Of a DNA stretch of 54,129 nt, positions 1-11,425 are shown piece by piece. Every line of letters starts with the position of its first letter. Position 1 is the stretch's first letter. The notes under the pieces were generated by a model. That model searched no databases. It saw only the letters and a list, made by a program, of their open reading frames with translations, and was not told the origin of the DNA. The DNA comes from Gnetum montanum (lineage: Eukaryota; Streptophyta; Gnetopsida; Gnetales; Gnetaceae): contig MNCI01029109.1 of assembly GCA_015680685.1 (NCBI GenBank), positions 61,450 through 115,578 of the forward strand, written 5' to 3'. The position numbers were made by a program, and so were the translations under genes.

Positions 1-650
1 TGATGCCTACGAGATATCTTAATTTCCTCTATGATCTGCATTATGCTCTTAGTGGCCAACAAGGGTTCATCATCATTAGACAAGTTGTGATGAAAATTTC
101 TATTTGGTTGATTGTGACAATTTTGTGTATGTTCATGTTGATGATTGTGAGTGTTCCTATAGGTTCAATTTTTGTTTCTATTTTGACCCTTTAGTGGATA
201 TTTATCTTCACACCTACATTCATCTTTGTTAGAACTAGATGTTGAAAGGGAAAAGGAAGATGAGGAACTAGAAGGATTTCCATGGCTTCTATGGTGTTTG
301 ATTTATCTTTTCTTGGTTTCAAGGAGGTCTTAGGCCTTGAGGCCTTCCCTAGTTCAAGACTTACTTCATCTCCTCTAAGGTTGTCTACGTTAGGTGAATA
401 TAGTCTTTGAGTGTCATCAGGGCAATCAAGAACATAAGAAACCTCTGCATAAGGTTGGTCACTCCAAATTTCCTCATGATATATCTCATTAGTTCTGCAA
501 TGAATGTTTTTATTATAGAGTGCATTATCGCTTCCTTGTAAAAGAGAAATTTTTGTTGGATTATGGTATGTGTGATTTAATATTTTCTGAAATATATATC
601 ATTAATACCTTTACAATAATCGTGTATGATATAACTAATTTAGATAACTA
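1..650 (-). pseudogene. Element F: gag remnant, N-terminal part
   Basis: Read on the minus strand from just inside the F primer site, this stretch gives interrupted gag-like protein. It has a serine-rich low-complexity part near 290-220, then an Asn/His-rich part, then a segment near 60-1 (NDDEPLLATKSIMQIIEE). That last segment resembles the start of gag in element C (NDDKTLLATTSLT, about 41670-41710) and in element B (NEPLLATQGMLNIAKA, about 39480). Several stops and frame changes break it. The rest of F lies left of the window, so its protease and pol cannot be judged. Confidence 0.55.
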
Positions 651-657
651 GCACCAT

Positions 658-674
658 CCTTGGCAATGATGCCA
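658..674 (-). other. Element F primer-binding site (tRNA-Asp type)
   Basis: On the minus strand the 17 bases beside the LTR read TGGCATCATTGCCAAGG. This matches, with a few changes, the complement of the 3' end of plant tRNA-Asp, recalled as TGGCGCCGTTGCCGGGGA. It starts one base inside the LTR end, as expected for minus-strand priming. Confidence 0.65.
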
Positions 675-675
675 A

Positions 676-1562
676 TGATGAGTGGCGAGGTACTCCTACA
701 TCCAACCATACAAATCACAAGCGTTCATGCACAATTCGATTGAATTCTATGGATGGGACTAGATGTGCATCTATATTTTTATGCTTTGATTGTAGTTCAT
801 TGTCTTTCCACTTGGACTAGTGGTAGTTTTGTTACATATGGTTTATTCCAAAGTGAGGCATATGATGTTGTCTAATTCTATGCTACTTCTAATGACGATA
901 AAGAGATAAATTAACTAAGCTAATGAACAAACAAAAATAAGATCTAAACTAGCCTATGTGTGATGATTATCTATCCCCAATTGTCCATACATGCCTTGGA
1001 CTTCATATAACTACCATTAGGATTGCCAAGCGTATGTCACTAGGTGTGCCAAACGATACACTGCTAGCTTACCAAGTACTTACACTTAAGCGCTTGTGAT
1101 TAAGTCATACTCATTCCACTTAATGACAAGAATAGTAAATAGCAATAAATAAAAACATTAACTAAAGAAAATAGTAAATAATTAAACAATTAAATACTTA
1201 AAGCAATAATAAATTTAAGTGAATGTGATAATGATGGAAGTAATCTTGATCTTTATTTCCAGTCATGTAATGTGTCCAAGTACGTTACACTCGAACAAAG
1301 GTGTTGTAAGATTACAAACATCATGCTACGGGCATGCACTAGGAATAACAAAACTTGAATGTAGAGATCTAAGAAAGACTATTAAAAACTAAGAAAAAAC
1401 TATGTTCCAACCATGCACCTAAGTGTTGTATTTATAGTTTAGCATAGAAGAGACAATATCGAATACCTAACTTTGTTTCTTGGGACCTAATATCACATAT
1501 CCAATATCCAAGCCTTGATATTAGGTATTTGATATTGAGGCTGACACAGTGATGACTTATCA
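676..1562 (-). repeat. Element F 5' LTR
   Basis: An 887-bp LTR read on the minus strand, bounded by TGATGAG and ACTTATCA on the plus strand. It is recognised by similarity to the B, C and D LTRs: the shared terminal segment with GGCGAGGTACTCCTAC, a TATA-like TATAAATAC on the minus strand near 1428-1436, and several GATATC/AATATC boxes at 1460-1540. It ends inside the D additional-ORF remnant, so F inserted into D. The partner LTR is outside the window, so the target duplication cannot be checked. Confidence 0.7.
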
Positions 1563-3899
1563 ACTAACTTTAGTCATCTCCTTTGTAGCCTACTCTAAAA
1601 AATAATGGAGAATGGTATTTAGGAAAAACGCTCTAATTTTGGCAAAATCGAGAAGCTAATGTGACAGTTAAAATTAAAGGAATCTTAGTATCTTACTTAG
1701 TTAAGGCAGTAGCAGAGGTATTGAATGTGCCGAATCAAGGAGCAAAGGTGGCATTGATATTAACCAAATCTAACAAAAATACTAGGAAGCTATGGTTACA
1801 ATGGATGTATGTCAAGGAAGATAGAGAATACAATGAATTAATAATGGAAGAAAAGATCTATTTCAAGATTAGTACTCATCACCTATTTCCTACCAAAAGA
1901 CTAAATAGAATCTCTACATATGCGGCCAGAGGGAGTGCAATGCTAATGGAAAAATTCAATGCAAACATCGCTCACCTCTATTTCATAGAAATCCAAAGAT
2001 GGTTCAAAGAAAAGAAGGCAAGGAAGTTAACACTTCCATTTTCTTGCCTTATATGGAAGGTATGTAAATGGGCTAGTATCCAAGGGTATAAAAATGATGC
2101 ATTGAGGAAGCCACAAAATTCTTCCTTTGCTAAAATGCTCAAGAAAATGGCTCCCAAAAAGGATCAATTAGAAGAACAACCAAACATTGAGGAGACTACC
2201 CAACCCATAGGATAGCAACAACAGCAACCATAAGTTCCACCACCATCGCCATAAGATTATAGCCCTTCAATGAGTCATCTACAACAAATTGCAGAAATAA
2301 TCAGTTGGGGAAGTAGGGAAGAGGCCAATTTGTTCAAAGTTATTGATGATGTAGTTAAGCCAACTATGTCAACCAATCCTGCTAGTGGACAGATATTGCT
2401 ATAGTTAGGAGGAGAGGCCCAATGGTCACAACAAATTTCTAGGAATGTCGCATCATTCCAAGTGGTTCTTGAATTAGGAGAAGAAGCCACAATTGTGGTC
2501 TTGTAACACCATGATGCAGTGAGAGCCACAAAAGTGATCATAGATTACATTAAAGAATATTTCAATGTACCTATTGTGCCACCAGTTGATATTTCTAGAG
2601 CCAAAGATGCTCAAATGCTAGCTGGTACCTCTATGATTCCTGCAGAACATGAATATGTGTTGGATAGACTATTGCAGATAGAACAAGTTATGACAAATCT
2701 ATTTGATATTCCTTGTGATATCACTACAACATAGTCTAAATTAATAGCCACCAAAGGAAAATTAATCATGGCTGAAACCAAGGTAGAACATGCTAAGAAT
2801 GAGCTTCACCAATTACAAGAAGAGCTTGTAGCCTTGACAGTAGAAAGGAGAGATCCAACTTAGTTCATAGCACCAAACTAGATAGCATAATTCAGAACTA
2901 AGTAAATCAATTTTATTCTTAAGAACAACAAGGATAGAGTGGATGAGAAAGAAAAGGAAGTATGGAATGCTCTAGTAGCCGAAGCCTAATCATGTCCCCA
3001 TGCCAAAGTACTTACTGCCTTATAGGAAGAAAATAAACAAATCACTATAGACAACACAAGGTTGACCACAATAGAAAAGCAAAAGAAGAAAACATCCATT
3101 AGTTGAGGAGAAGCTAATGAGGGTTAACCAAGATATGAGATATAACCCTCTCTATGAAGGAGGTATGCACCATTTGATAGAAGTTAGCTATCGAAATCTG
3201 CGTGTGGAAAAATGAGGCCAAGAAACATGAAAGGCTTAAAAAACACTTCCAAAACTAAGTGGGCATGTATAAATAGATAACTCGGAAAGAGATCTAAATG
3301 GCAAAGGCTAAAATCAATTTGGTTGCAACACAAAATCCTAATGAGTAACCCATTTTGGATAGTATGGCCCAGACCTATCAAGCAGAAGTGAATACATGAC
3401 GTTAGTAAACCTTTGATATGCTAATTTGGCCATGTTAGTAGCAAACAAGCCTAGAAATGAACTAGAACAACAAGTAGTAGTTACATGTGCTTTACATGAG
3501 AAGGAGTTTGTAGATAGAAAATATGCTCTACAAAAAGTTCAATTAGTAAACTCAAAACTAGAAGCAGTCAAGTAGCAAACTAGAACTAGAACTAGAACTA
3601 GAATTTGACCAGAAGATTAATAGACTATCTTGAACTTAGAGAAAAGGCTAGATCTTTTGAAGAAGAACGGAGATAGTTTGCAACATGGTACATTAAAGCC
3701 AATAAAATTTTTTTGCAATTTCCATGTCCATGGAATGTGCTAAATCCATCAAAATTTAGTTCATCAACATGGATGGTCCATAATCCAAGAATGGAAGAAA
3801 AGAAGTTGTAGGCACTCCTGAATAGATACCAATTTAAGAAGCTTGACGATAATGGAAAGAAACCTATGGAAGGCTCACCTTCACTTGGAACAACATAAG
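1563..3899 (+). pseudogene. Element D: additional ORF (aORF) remnant, 5' part cut off by F
   Basis: This is a plus-strand protein remnant homologous along its length to the aORF of element C (45273-48045). The longest open piece (1661-2215, 184 aa) contains EEKIYFKIS, RISTYAARGSAMLM and LTLPFSCLIWKVCKWA, matching EERIYFKIG, RISTYVTRGSVILM and FVLPFRCLIRKLCKCA in C. The 2519-2734 piece matches C at 46609-46824. The tail becomes coiled-coil-like (Glu/Lys-rich) and ends with TAA near 3897. Many stops and indels show it is dead. The fold recalls the 'putative plant transposon protein' aORFs carried by plant Ty3/gypsy elements; this is family resemblance, not a database result. It sits directly before D's 3' LTR. 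Confidence 0.6.
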
Positions 3900-4061
3900 G
3901 ATACAATCAATCTTGTAGGATTTTGTTTTTCATTCTTTGTTAAAATTTTCATGTCATGTGTTCATTTTTGTAAACTCCATTGCAGCATTAGAGAGTCATG
4001 TATATAGAAGTCAGTGTCATGTAGATATACCTCCCAATTTTGTAAGGAACTCCATCCTCAT

Positions 4062-4105
4062 TTTGTTTTAACTCGAGGATGAGTTTTCAGTTAGTTGTGG
4101 GGGTA
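4062..4105 (+). other. Element D polypurine tract and conserved pre-LTR block
   Basis: The sequence GAGGATGAGTTTTCAG followed by GTTGTGGGGGTA lies directly before the LTR start TGATAAAT. The same block precedes the 3' LTRs of C (48208-48236) and, on the minus strand, B (13963-13990). The G-rich tail is the likely plus-strand primer. Confidence 0.7.
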
Positions 4106-4956
4106 TGATAAATCCAAAAATTTTAAACCAATGATATCGTAGATATGTTATCGTATCTCATCATATGTTATCATATAAACGATATTGTGGAATGTGTGCT
4201 AGCCTATATAAGCAACACTTGGGCACACGAATCCACAGTAGATTTTTAACTTAGTAACATAACTCTTTAGTTTGTTTTCTGGAATTTAGTACTTAGCAGT
4301 GTGTGCCCACAGTGTGATGTTAAGTGATTGAACGTAGTCTTTATTTGAGTGTGATGTCCTTGGATGCATTACATGATTGGAAATAAAAATCGAGATTACT
4401 TTTCATCATTGCAGTAGCATTTAGTTTTATTTCTATTTTTGATTAGTTAATTATTTTACTATTTTTATAGTTAATGTTTATGATTTCTTGCAATTTACTT
4501 TTACTATTATTAAGCAGAATGACGATTGATCTCAAGCACTTAAGTGTAGCTACTTGGTAACCCAGTAGTACTATCACTTGGTAAACCTAATAGTATGGTA
4601 CTTGGTAATTCCAAGAGTAGTTACATGAAGTCCAAGGTGTGAAAGAAAGGTCAAGACTAGCTACTCATCACATAGGCTAGATTAGATTCCTTTACTAGTT
4701 ACTTAGAATTAGAAACCTTTATCTTCACTTTATGTTTACTAAGAGCACAATGGCCAATACAACATCAATATCATATGCCTCATTGTGAGTTAAATCATAT
4801 GCATTGATTTTACTAACTTACATGGGAAGACAACCATTGCAAATGTTAACTAATTATTGGTATAATCACATTACCTTATCTGTGAAGTTCAACTGGGATT
4901 GCACATGAACACTCATATCTCATATGGTTGGGTGTTGGATACTCCACTGCTCATCA
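4106..4956 (+). repeat. Element D 3' LTR
   Basis: An 851-bp LTR starting TGATAAATCC after the polypurine tract and ending CTGCTCATCA. It has a TATA box (TATATAAG, about 4205), GATATCGT and related boxes just upstream at 4131-4187, and the typical downstream LTR segment shared with B, C and H. Beyond 4956 the sequence switches abruptly to minus-strand RNase H coding of element E, so D was inserted into E. Confidence 0.75.
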
Positions 4957-5221
4957 CAAGCACATAGTTCCTAAATTTCTCAAGAGCATACACCATTGCC
5001 ATGAGTTCCTTCTTTGTAGTGGTGTAATTAAGTTGTGCATGCACAATGCTCCTACTTGTAGGAGTATGGATGTTTTTAATCATCCATTTGTGTAAGTAAT
5101 ACTTCCAATGCATAGTTGAACACATATGTCATGATATGAAAAGGTTTGGACCAATTAGGTGCATGAAAAATTGGTATTTCTATGAGATTTTACTTTAAGT
5201 GTTATAATGCTTATTCATACT
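4957..5221 (-). pseudogene. Element E: RNase H fragment of pol
   Basis: On the minus strand this encodes LNYTTTKKELMAMVYALEKFRNYVL and upstream residues. It parallels the B RNase H segment at 17494-17715 (LNYTTTEKELMVVVFALEKF). Only this fragment of E is visible, trapped between the D 3' LTR and the G LTR. It is degraded upstream of about 5120. The TTxKELMA...FALEKFR pattern is typical of Ty3/gypsy RNase H. Confidence 0.6.
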
Positions 5222-5718
5222 TGATGAAACATTAATAAGACAGCTGCATTGATGCATGCTTGTCAACGTAGTCTTGTTGATGTATCTTAGGATGTGTTAA
5301 TGCAAGTATGTTGATTTTGAAATAGGCATTGCCTATATATAACGTACATCCTTTGCATTTATGGCATCCTTTGATCGTTCCCTTAGCTAAACTCTTGTAG
5401 TTTCTTCCTGTAGAAGTTAGAATATTTTGTCCTTTGAACAAATGTAGTATGAATTAAAATGATTGTGTGGCATGTTATTCAAGTGCATGTATACTTAAAC
5501 ACATTTGCATGAGTGGAAATAAAATTAAGATTCCTTCTATTCATTGCAGTTCTTGCATTAGCATAACTTTATTTTCTAGCAACTTACTTTACATAAAATT
5601 TACTTTCTTGGTATTAATCATTTAATATTATCATTTGTAAGCAACATGAGTACAACCACTTCAACAATTATATATCAACACTTGATAATTCTAGTAGTGA
5701 GTACTTTGTATGTCCATG
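5222..5718 (+). repeat. Element G LTR fragment
   Basis: An LTR-like piece beginning TGATGAAACATT directly after the E fragment. It has a TATA box (CTATATATAACG, about 5331-5342), and its downstream half parallels the H LTR (tract AATAAAATTAAGATT followed by CATTGCAGTTCTTGC). It stops at GTATGTCCA where the H LTR starts, so H appears to have inserted into it. The remaining half and any internal region are not seen. Confidence 0.5.
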
Positions 5719-6569
5719 ATAAAACAATTAGTGTGCAAGTCTACAATATTGTAGCTCTACCTACATCATTGTAGATACAATGTAGTGGGCCATGGTCATG
5801 CCTATAAATATCAATACATCATTGCATTTAAATAACAACTTTATGTCAACCTTGACGAAACTCTTGTAGTTTGGTTTGGTAAAGTTAGAATTAGAGTGAA
5901 TGCCTGCAATGTCGTAAATTATAGTTGAATTGAATCCTTTTTCAAGTGGATTGTTCTTGGAAATAATTCATGAATGGCAATAAAGATTAATATTTTCATT
6001 CATCATTACAACATATCACTTAACATAGATTTACTTTTCTGCCATGTTAACTTTTATTCAATCATTTACTTTTACTAAGTCATTTACTATTCCCATGTCT
6101 ATTAGTAAGGTGGAAGAAATATGACTAGTTTTGAGCATAAATTGAAATTGTTTGGTAACCCATTAGTGGCTTTGCTTGATTCACTTAGTAGTAAAGTTAT
6201 TTGGTAAATCTTAATAATAATTACATTAGCCTAGTATGTGTATGGAAACCTAATAACGGATGCTTATCCTCAATAGGATAGAATAGATTTATATTTTCAA
6301 TGTACTTGGAATTAGAATTTATAATCATTTCCACTATGTTTACACTTAGCATTATTAATAGCCACTCAACATAAGTTCATCACATTCCTCACTAAGAAGT
6401 TAAACCATACAATTTTCACCTTGCTAACTCTAAGTGGGAAGACAATAATTATGAACTTAACATCGACATGCTAGTATACTTACAATATCCATCCATGGAT
6501 TATGATCTAGTTGTGCATGAATACTTGTGACTTGGATGGTTGAGTATTGGAATACCCAACTGCTCATCA
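5719..6569 (+). repeat. Element H 5' LTR
   Basis: An 851-bp LTR from TGATAAAACA to CTGCTCATCA, with TATAAATATC near 5803. It contains the lineage's shared 3' segment (CTTGGATGGTTGAGTATTGG), comparable with CATATGGTTGGGTGTTGG in D. It is followed at once by a primer-binding site and gag, so it is a 5' LTR. No matching 3' LTR was found in the window, so H is truncated or rearranged to the right. Confidence 0.65.
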
Positions 6570-6570
6570 T

Positions 6571-6588
6571 TAGCACTATTACTGGGGA
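6571..6588 (+). other. Element H primer-binding site (tRNA-Asp type, decayed)
   Basis: TAGCACTATTACTGGGGA lies two bases after the LTR end and matches the tRNA-Asp-type site of element C (TGGCACTGTTGCCAGGGA) with several transitions. Confidence 0.55.
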
Positions 6589-6689
6589 TGTGTCAATGTT
6601 TTCTTTTTAGTTGATTTTACAAAGTTTGTTGTATCAAACATCACAAAGTATATCTCTCATAGTTAGAATAATTTCTCAAAATGTACACA

Positions 6690-8620
6690 CTTAAGCATCA
6701 AAACAAATTAACATGGATTTTACAACTTCAAAAACAAAGTAAATATAGTAGCAGAAAAAGATAAGTTCACCTAAAATGCTAGTCATATAGTAGCTTTAGT
6801 AAACCAAATTATGCTAGGTCATCATCAAGTGGTGGAGACTATGGAAAAAATGGTAGGAATAAGAACACAAATCCCAATCTAAAACCTAATGGTGGTTGGA
6901 AAAATATGTTTAATAATGAAGGACAACCAAGGATGCCACAAAAATACCAATCCAAGTATCACAAATTTCTGATGACATACACTCAACTATATAGCATGCT
7001 ATTAAAAGATGGACACATAATGCTTAAACAAGTTTCAAAATAAATGAGGGTGTGATTAAAAATGCTTTAATCCTTGGGTATTGATTCTACCCAATGTAAG
7101 AAAGGAGAGCCTCCAATTCTTAAGTGGTATAATTGCAATAAATTCTACTATTATCATAAGGCAATAGCCTATGATACGAAGGATTGTAACAATCTCAAAG
7201 ATAATGTTCAAAAATTGGTAGAAATAAGAGTAATTATGTTCAATAGCCCCATCCAACCTAATAACCAAAGTATGTAAATTTATCAAGACCCCTTGAATTT
7301 GCATCCAAGGAGAATTTTAACCTTTCATTTAGAACCCAAAGAAAATTTTTCAAGAGCTCCTTTCATTATCCAAATATATCCCTCCTATTTCTAGTCTTCT
7401 TCATCCTCACATTCTATCTTGCTAAGGCCCAAGAAGCCTTTTGTAATTAATATCCCTTGAAATGATGACAATGCTCCTACTTTCCAAAACATATGAAGGG
7501 CTCCATTAGTAATTGATATGAATCCCCACTATGATGAAGTTCCAATGCCATCCCAACCTACTTTTTTCTTATTTTCCTTCTTCTCTAAATAGAGTTCCCA
7601 CACCTACTTGCTATGTTGATTATCCCCATGTCTTGTCCTATGCTATGTGTCCTTAATCTTGTCCTTTCTTTCCATCTACATCACAAGAACCTCCCTTACT
7701 CCCTACCCCTACTTCACTGATCAAAATCCTCACAAGGGCCCAAAGGTAGGCAATAGCTAATGACAAGAGAAAAGAGAAGAAGCTAGCCAATAAACAAAAC
7801 AAAAAAAAGTTGTATTGCAATGTGCACGAAATGCAAATCCTTCTCCCCCAAAATTTCAATTATCATCTTAACTCCATCATCCACATCTGATGGTTTTCCC
7901 CTATACTAGCTTCGAAGAACCCAACCTCTAGAAATAAGAATGTACCCTAAATTATCACTATCATGAAGTTGAAGGGAACAAACCTTTCCTTCTTTGACAT
8001 CATCTTCACCTTAAAAGAGCACTGTCTAACATTGGAGGAATTACTAAAGTCTATTATAATTCCTTTGGACATTCAACCTTATGTTCATGCATCTTATTAG
8101 TGCTCAACCCTCTATGCTATGAGATTGAATACCTAGTTTTTAAGGGAGAGAACATCAAGATACATCCTATAATGGGGTGCCATGTACCTACTTCTAATTT
8201 ATATCATCATATGAATAGGATACACTGTATCGCTACCTTTGGTGCACATGGATGATGGAGTTAAAACCAATGTCATATCATGGGTGGTCATTGAGCGTAT
8301 TAACCTTGAAAAATAGGTTAAATACTCTAACTACAACGTTTCTCTAGTTTCATTTAGTGGCACTAGAGTAGAAACCTTAGGAGTAATAAAATTTCCTTTT
8401 TCGATAGGAAGTATGATTGCATCCAAGGTTGTGTTTTTTGTCATTATGACTTATCTAGAATTAATGCTATTCTTGAAAGACCTTAGTTATCATATCACCA
8501 TTTTGTTTCATCACATTTGCATCAATAAATACACTTTCCTTGTAAGGATAAAGAAATAGTCTTACATACAAATCCCGAAATCCTAGCCATCTCACAATTG
8601 GATGTATTAAAAGAGACTAG
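6690..8620 (+). pseudogene. Element H: gag-protease remnant
   Basis: An interrupted plus-strand gag-protease region. Near 7125-7225 it encodes a zinc-finger-like gag end (CNKFYYYHKAIAYDTKDCNNLK), comparable with CDYHQCNEHG in element A. Then come three copies of a short hydrophobic motif: APFIIQIYPS near 7355, KPFVINIP near 7430 and APLVIDMNP near 7500. A retropepsin-like core at about 8235-8530 has VHMDDGVKTNV as the active-site region and later FSGTRVETLGVIKFPFSIG. Many stops and frame shifts are present. No reverse transcriptase follows; recognisable coding ends near 8620. Confidence 0.55.
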
Positions 8621-8629
8621 TTTAGGAAC

Positions 8630-10100
8630 TCATCCTACTTTCACTAGTCAAACATCCTCAACAACAAAAATAATGAGTCTAATGTGACCATTCCTTGGTC
8701 ATCTAGCACCTACAAATTCGTGGATTAAGGATTTGGTGAATTAAACATTGTTGAATCCATTACGAGCGTAAAGGTTCCCGCTAGGTTTGACATTAGGAAA
8801 TTCATTACTATGATATCATAGTCTTAAATATTTTCTCCCTACTTTGCTATCTTACCTTTGCTTATTTTTTATGTGTATGTGTGTTCTTAGTATGAAATTA
8901 GTTTAGCTTCTTTACATGAATTTCAACATTTCACTTTATTATTTTTAATCATCCTTACTTATTTACCATAGTCTTAATTATTACTTCATTTTAGTATTTA
9001 TTATTCTTTATATTACATTTTTATCACATGTTTTGTTTAGCCTTTTTTTGATTTTTGCCTTAGAAAAAATTACAAAACTACAAACATAGAAAATTAAAAC
9101 AAAATTCATAAAGACATAAAACTATAAAAAATCCATTAAAAATTCAAAAGCCATAAAAATGAAAATCCTATATCATAGCCTTGTAACATATTTAATAGTC
9201 CACATAAATGTCCATCAAACCGTATCCCATTAATAATAGTTCATATATTCATGAAAAATACAAAAGTCCACAAAAAACCAAATCTATCTTAGATACATGG
9301 CCATAAAATTTATCCATCAATCTTGGTCACTTGAAGCCCCATCATGGAAAGGGAGAATCTTCCCTACCATTGCTACATCATCCACATCTTTTTCTTTGTT
9401 GTGAAATCATCCTCGAGCCTCCACACTTCCAAATACAAAAGAAAACAAAATAAAAATGCAAAACACACAAAGCTATAACCTTTTATATCCTCTACTTTCT
9501 GCGCACTTTGCCTTCCCTACCTCTACTTACCACACTACACCTTGTCTGTGCCACATGCCATCTTCCACTACTATGCACCACACATGTTCCCCTATCACCA
9601 TCATGCTTCACCACCCTTACATTGCAGCCACCAAAAATAAACCCTCCGCTACTGCTGAGCTCATCCCCTCTACCCAATTTTGGAAGCCATGCTAGCCAAC
9701 CTGGCCTAGGGGGATGACTTGATATATACATATATAAAATAAAAATAAAAATAAAAGTTATTAACTTTTTTAAATATATATATATATTAAATATAATACC
9801 ATCTTTACCTTACTTCACGTAGCCTACAATGTCTTATTCTATTTCTACTCAATTTTATCCAATTTTTACCTTGATATATCTTTATTTTATCATATTTTAT
9901 CAAATTTCACCTTGCGTTTGCCTTATAATGACTTGTCATGGCCTTAAATTGGCAATCTTACAACCTGTCAAGGCCTTAAACTAGCAACATGGCCTACCAA
10001 GGCCTTAAACTAGCAAAAATGTACTCATGTTTAACCCTACATTACCTTGTATTGCCTTATAACCTTTGTTGACATTACTTGAATACTTGTATGGCCTTTG
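8630..10100. other. Non-coding, AT-rich stretch
   Basis: I see no gene here. The 9000-9300 part is strongly A/T-biased with scattered AAAATTC-type runs. 9500-9700 is a C/T-rich patch that opens spurious frames on both strands. 9930-10030 holds three loose direct copies of a segment around GGCCTTAAACTAGCAA. Some of it may be the decayed interior of H or E. Confidence 0.5.
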
Positions 10101-10104
10101 TTTT

Positions 10105-10106
<2 letters not shown>

Positions 10107-10143
<37 letters not shown>
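10107..10143. repeat. (CT)n microsatellite
   Basis: About 18 uninterrupted CT units. It produces a spurious Arg-Glu repeat frame on the minus strand. Confidence 0.95.
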
Positions 10144-10146
<3 letters not shown>

Positions 10147-10378
10147 GTTTAGCATAATGAATGAACTGCAAAATTTCATAAATTTAATGCACATCACATA
10201 GATTTTCCTATGTTGTAATGATGGTGACCTACTATGACCTGGTTTGCCAATTATCTCATGTAGTCCCATGCATCATATTATAACCACATGCTTTCTTTGG
10301 CTGGTTTTCTTGTCCTCTTGGAGCTATGCTTGTAGGATGAAGCTTGGAGTCATCACAAAGGTGCAACTCATTATGGTA

Positions 10379-11223
10379 NNNNNNNNNNNNNNNNNNNNNN
10401 NNNNNNNNNNNNNNNNNNNNNNNNNNNNNNNNNNNNNNNNNNNNNNNNNNNNNNNNNNNNNNNNNNNNNNNNNNNNNNNNNNNNNNNNNNNNNNNNNNNN
10501 NNNNNNNNNNNNNNNNNNNNNNNNNNNNNNNNNNNNNNNNNNNNNNNNNNNNNNNNNNNNNNNNNNNNNNNNNNNNNNNNNNNNNNNNNNNNNNNNNNNN
10601 NNNNNNNNNNNNNNNNNNNNNNNNNNNNNNNNNNNNNNNNNNNNNNNNNNNNNNNNNNNNNNNNNNNNNNNNNNNNNNNNNNNNNNNNNNNNNNNNNNNN
10701 NNNNNNNNNNNNNNNNNNNNNNNNNNNNNNNNNNNNNNNNNNNNNNNNNNNNNNNNNNNNNNNNNNNNNNNNNNNNNNNNNNNNNNNNNNNNNNNNNNNN
10801 NNNNNNNNNNNNNNNNNNNNNNNNNNNNNNNNNNNNNNNNNNNNNNNNNNNNNNNNNNNNNNNNNNNNNNNNNNNNNNNNNNNNNNNNNNNNNNNNNNNN
10901 NNNNNNNNNNNNNNNNNNNNNNNNNNNNNNNNNNNNNNNNNNNNNNNNNNNNNNNNNNNNNNNNNNNNNNNNNNNNNNNNNNNNNNNNNNNNNNNNNNNN
11001 NNNNNNNNNNNNNNNNNNNNNNNNNNNNNNNNNNNNNNNNNNNNNNNNNNNNNNNNNNNNNNNNNNNNNNNNNNNNNNNNNNNNNNNNNNNNNNNNNNNN
11101 NNNNNNNNNNNNNNNNNNNNNNNNNNNNNNNNNNNNNNNNNNNNNNNNNNNNNNNNNNNNNNNNNNNNNNNNNNNNNNNNNNNNNNNNNNNNNNNNNNNN
11201 NNNNNNNNNNNNNNNNNNNNNNN
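10379..11223. other. Assembly gap (845 N)
   Basis: A run of N. The right flank is a tandem array of roughly 20-bp units, so the gap probably covers more of that array and its size may be arbitrary. Confidence 0.95.
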
Positions 11224-11425
11224 TGTCATTCCTCCAATGTGGATATCATTCCCCCACCATGGATGTCATCTCCCTAGCAAGGATGTCATTCCCCTAGCGT
11301 TGATGCCATCCCTCTAGTATGGATGCCATCCCCCCATCATGGATGCATGGGGGTATAACTCACAGACCCCCAACATGGATGCATGGTGGCATGACTTACC
11401 TACCCCTAGCATGGATAGCAATTTG
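11224..11425. repeat. Minisatellite, about 20-bp unit
   Basis: Roughly nine imperfect units of the form ATGGATGCCATCCCCCTAGC run from the gap edge to about 11415, with variants in the C-run and the ATGTCATT/ATGCCATC part. Units near 11340-11420 are longer and more degenerate (GGATGCATGGGGGTATAACT). The array almost certainly continues into the gap. Confidence 0.85.

Noticed and set aside
9456-9731. Overlapping frames on both strands in a C/T-rich patch
   Set aside because: The compositional bias explains them; the translations are low-complexity Thr/His/Pro or Gly/Arg.
10244-11317. Long open frames of 300-357 codons across the N-run
   Set aside because: They are open only because unknown bases contain no stops; the real sequence on either side has no protein features.
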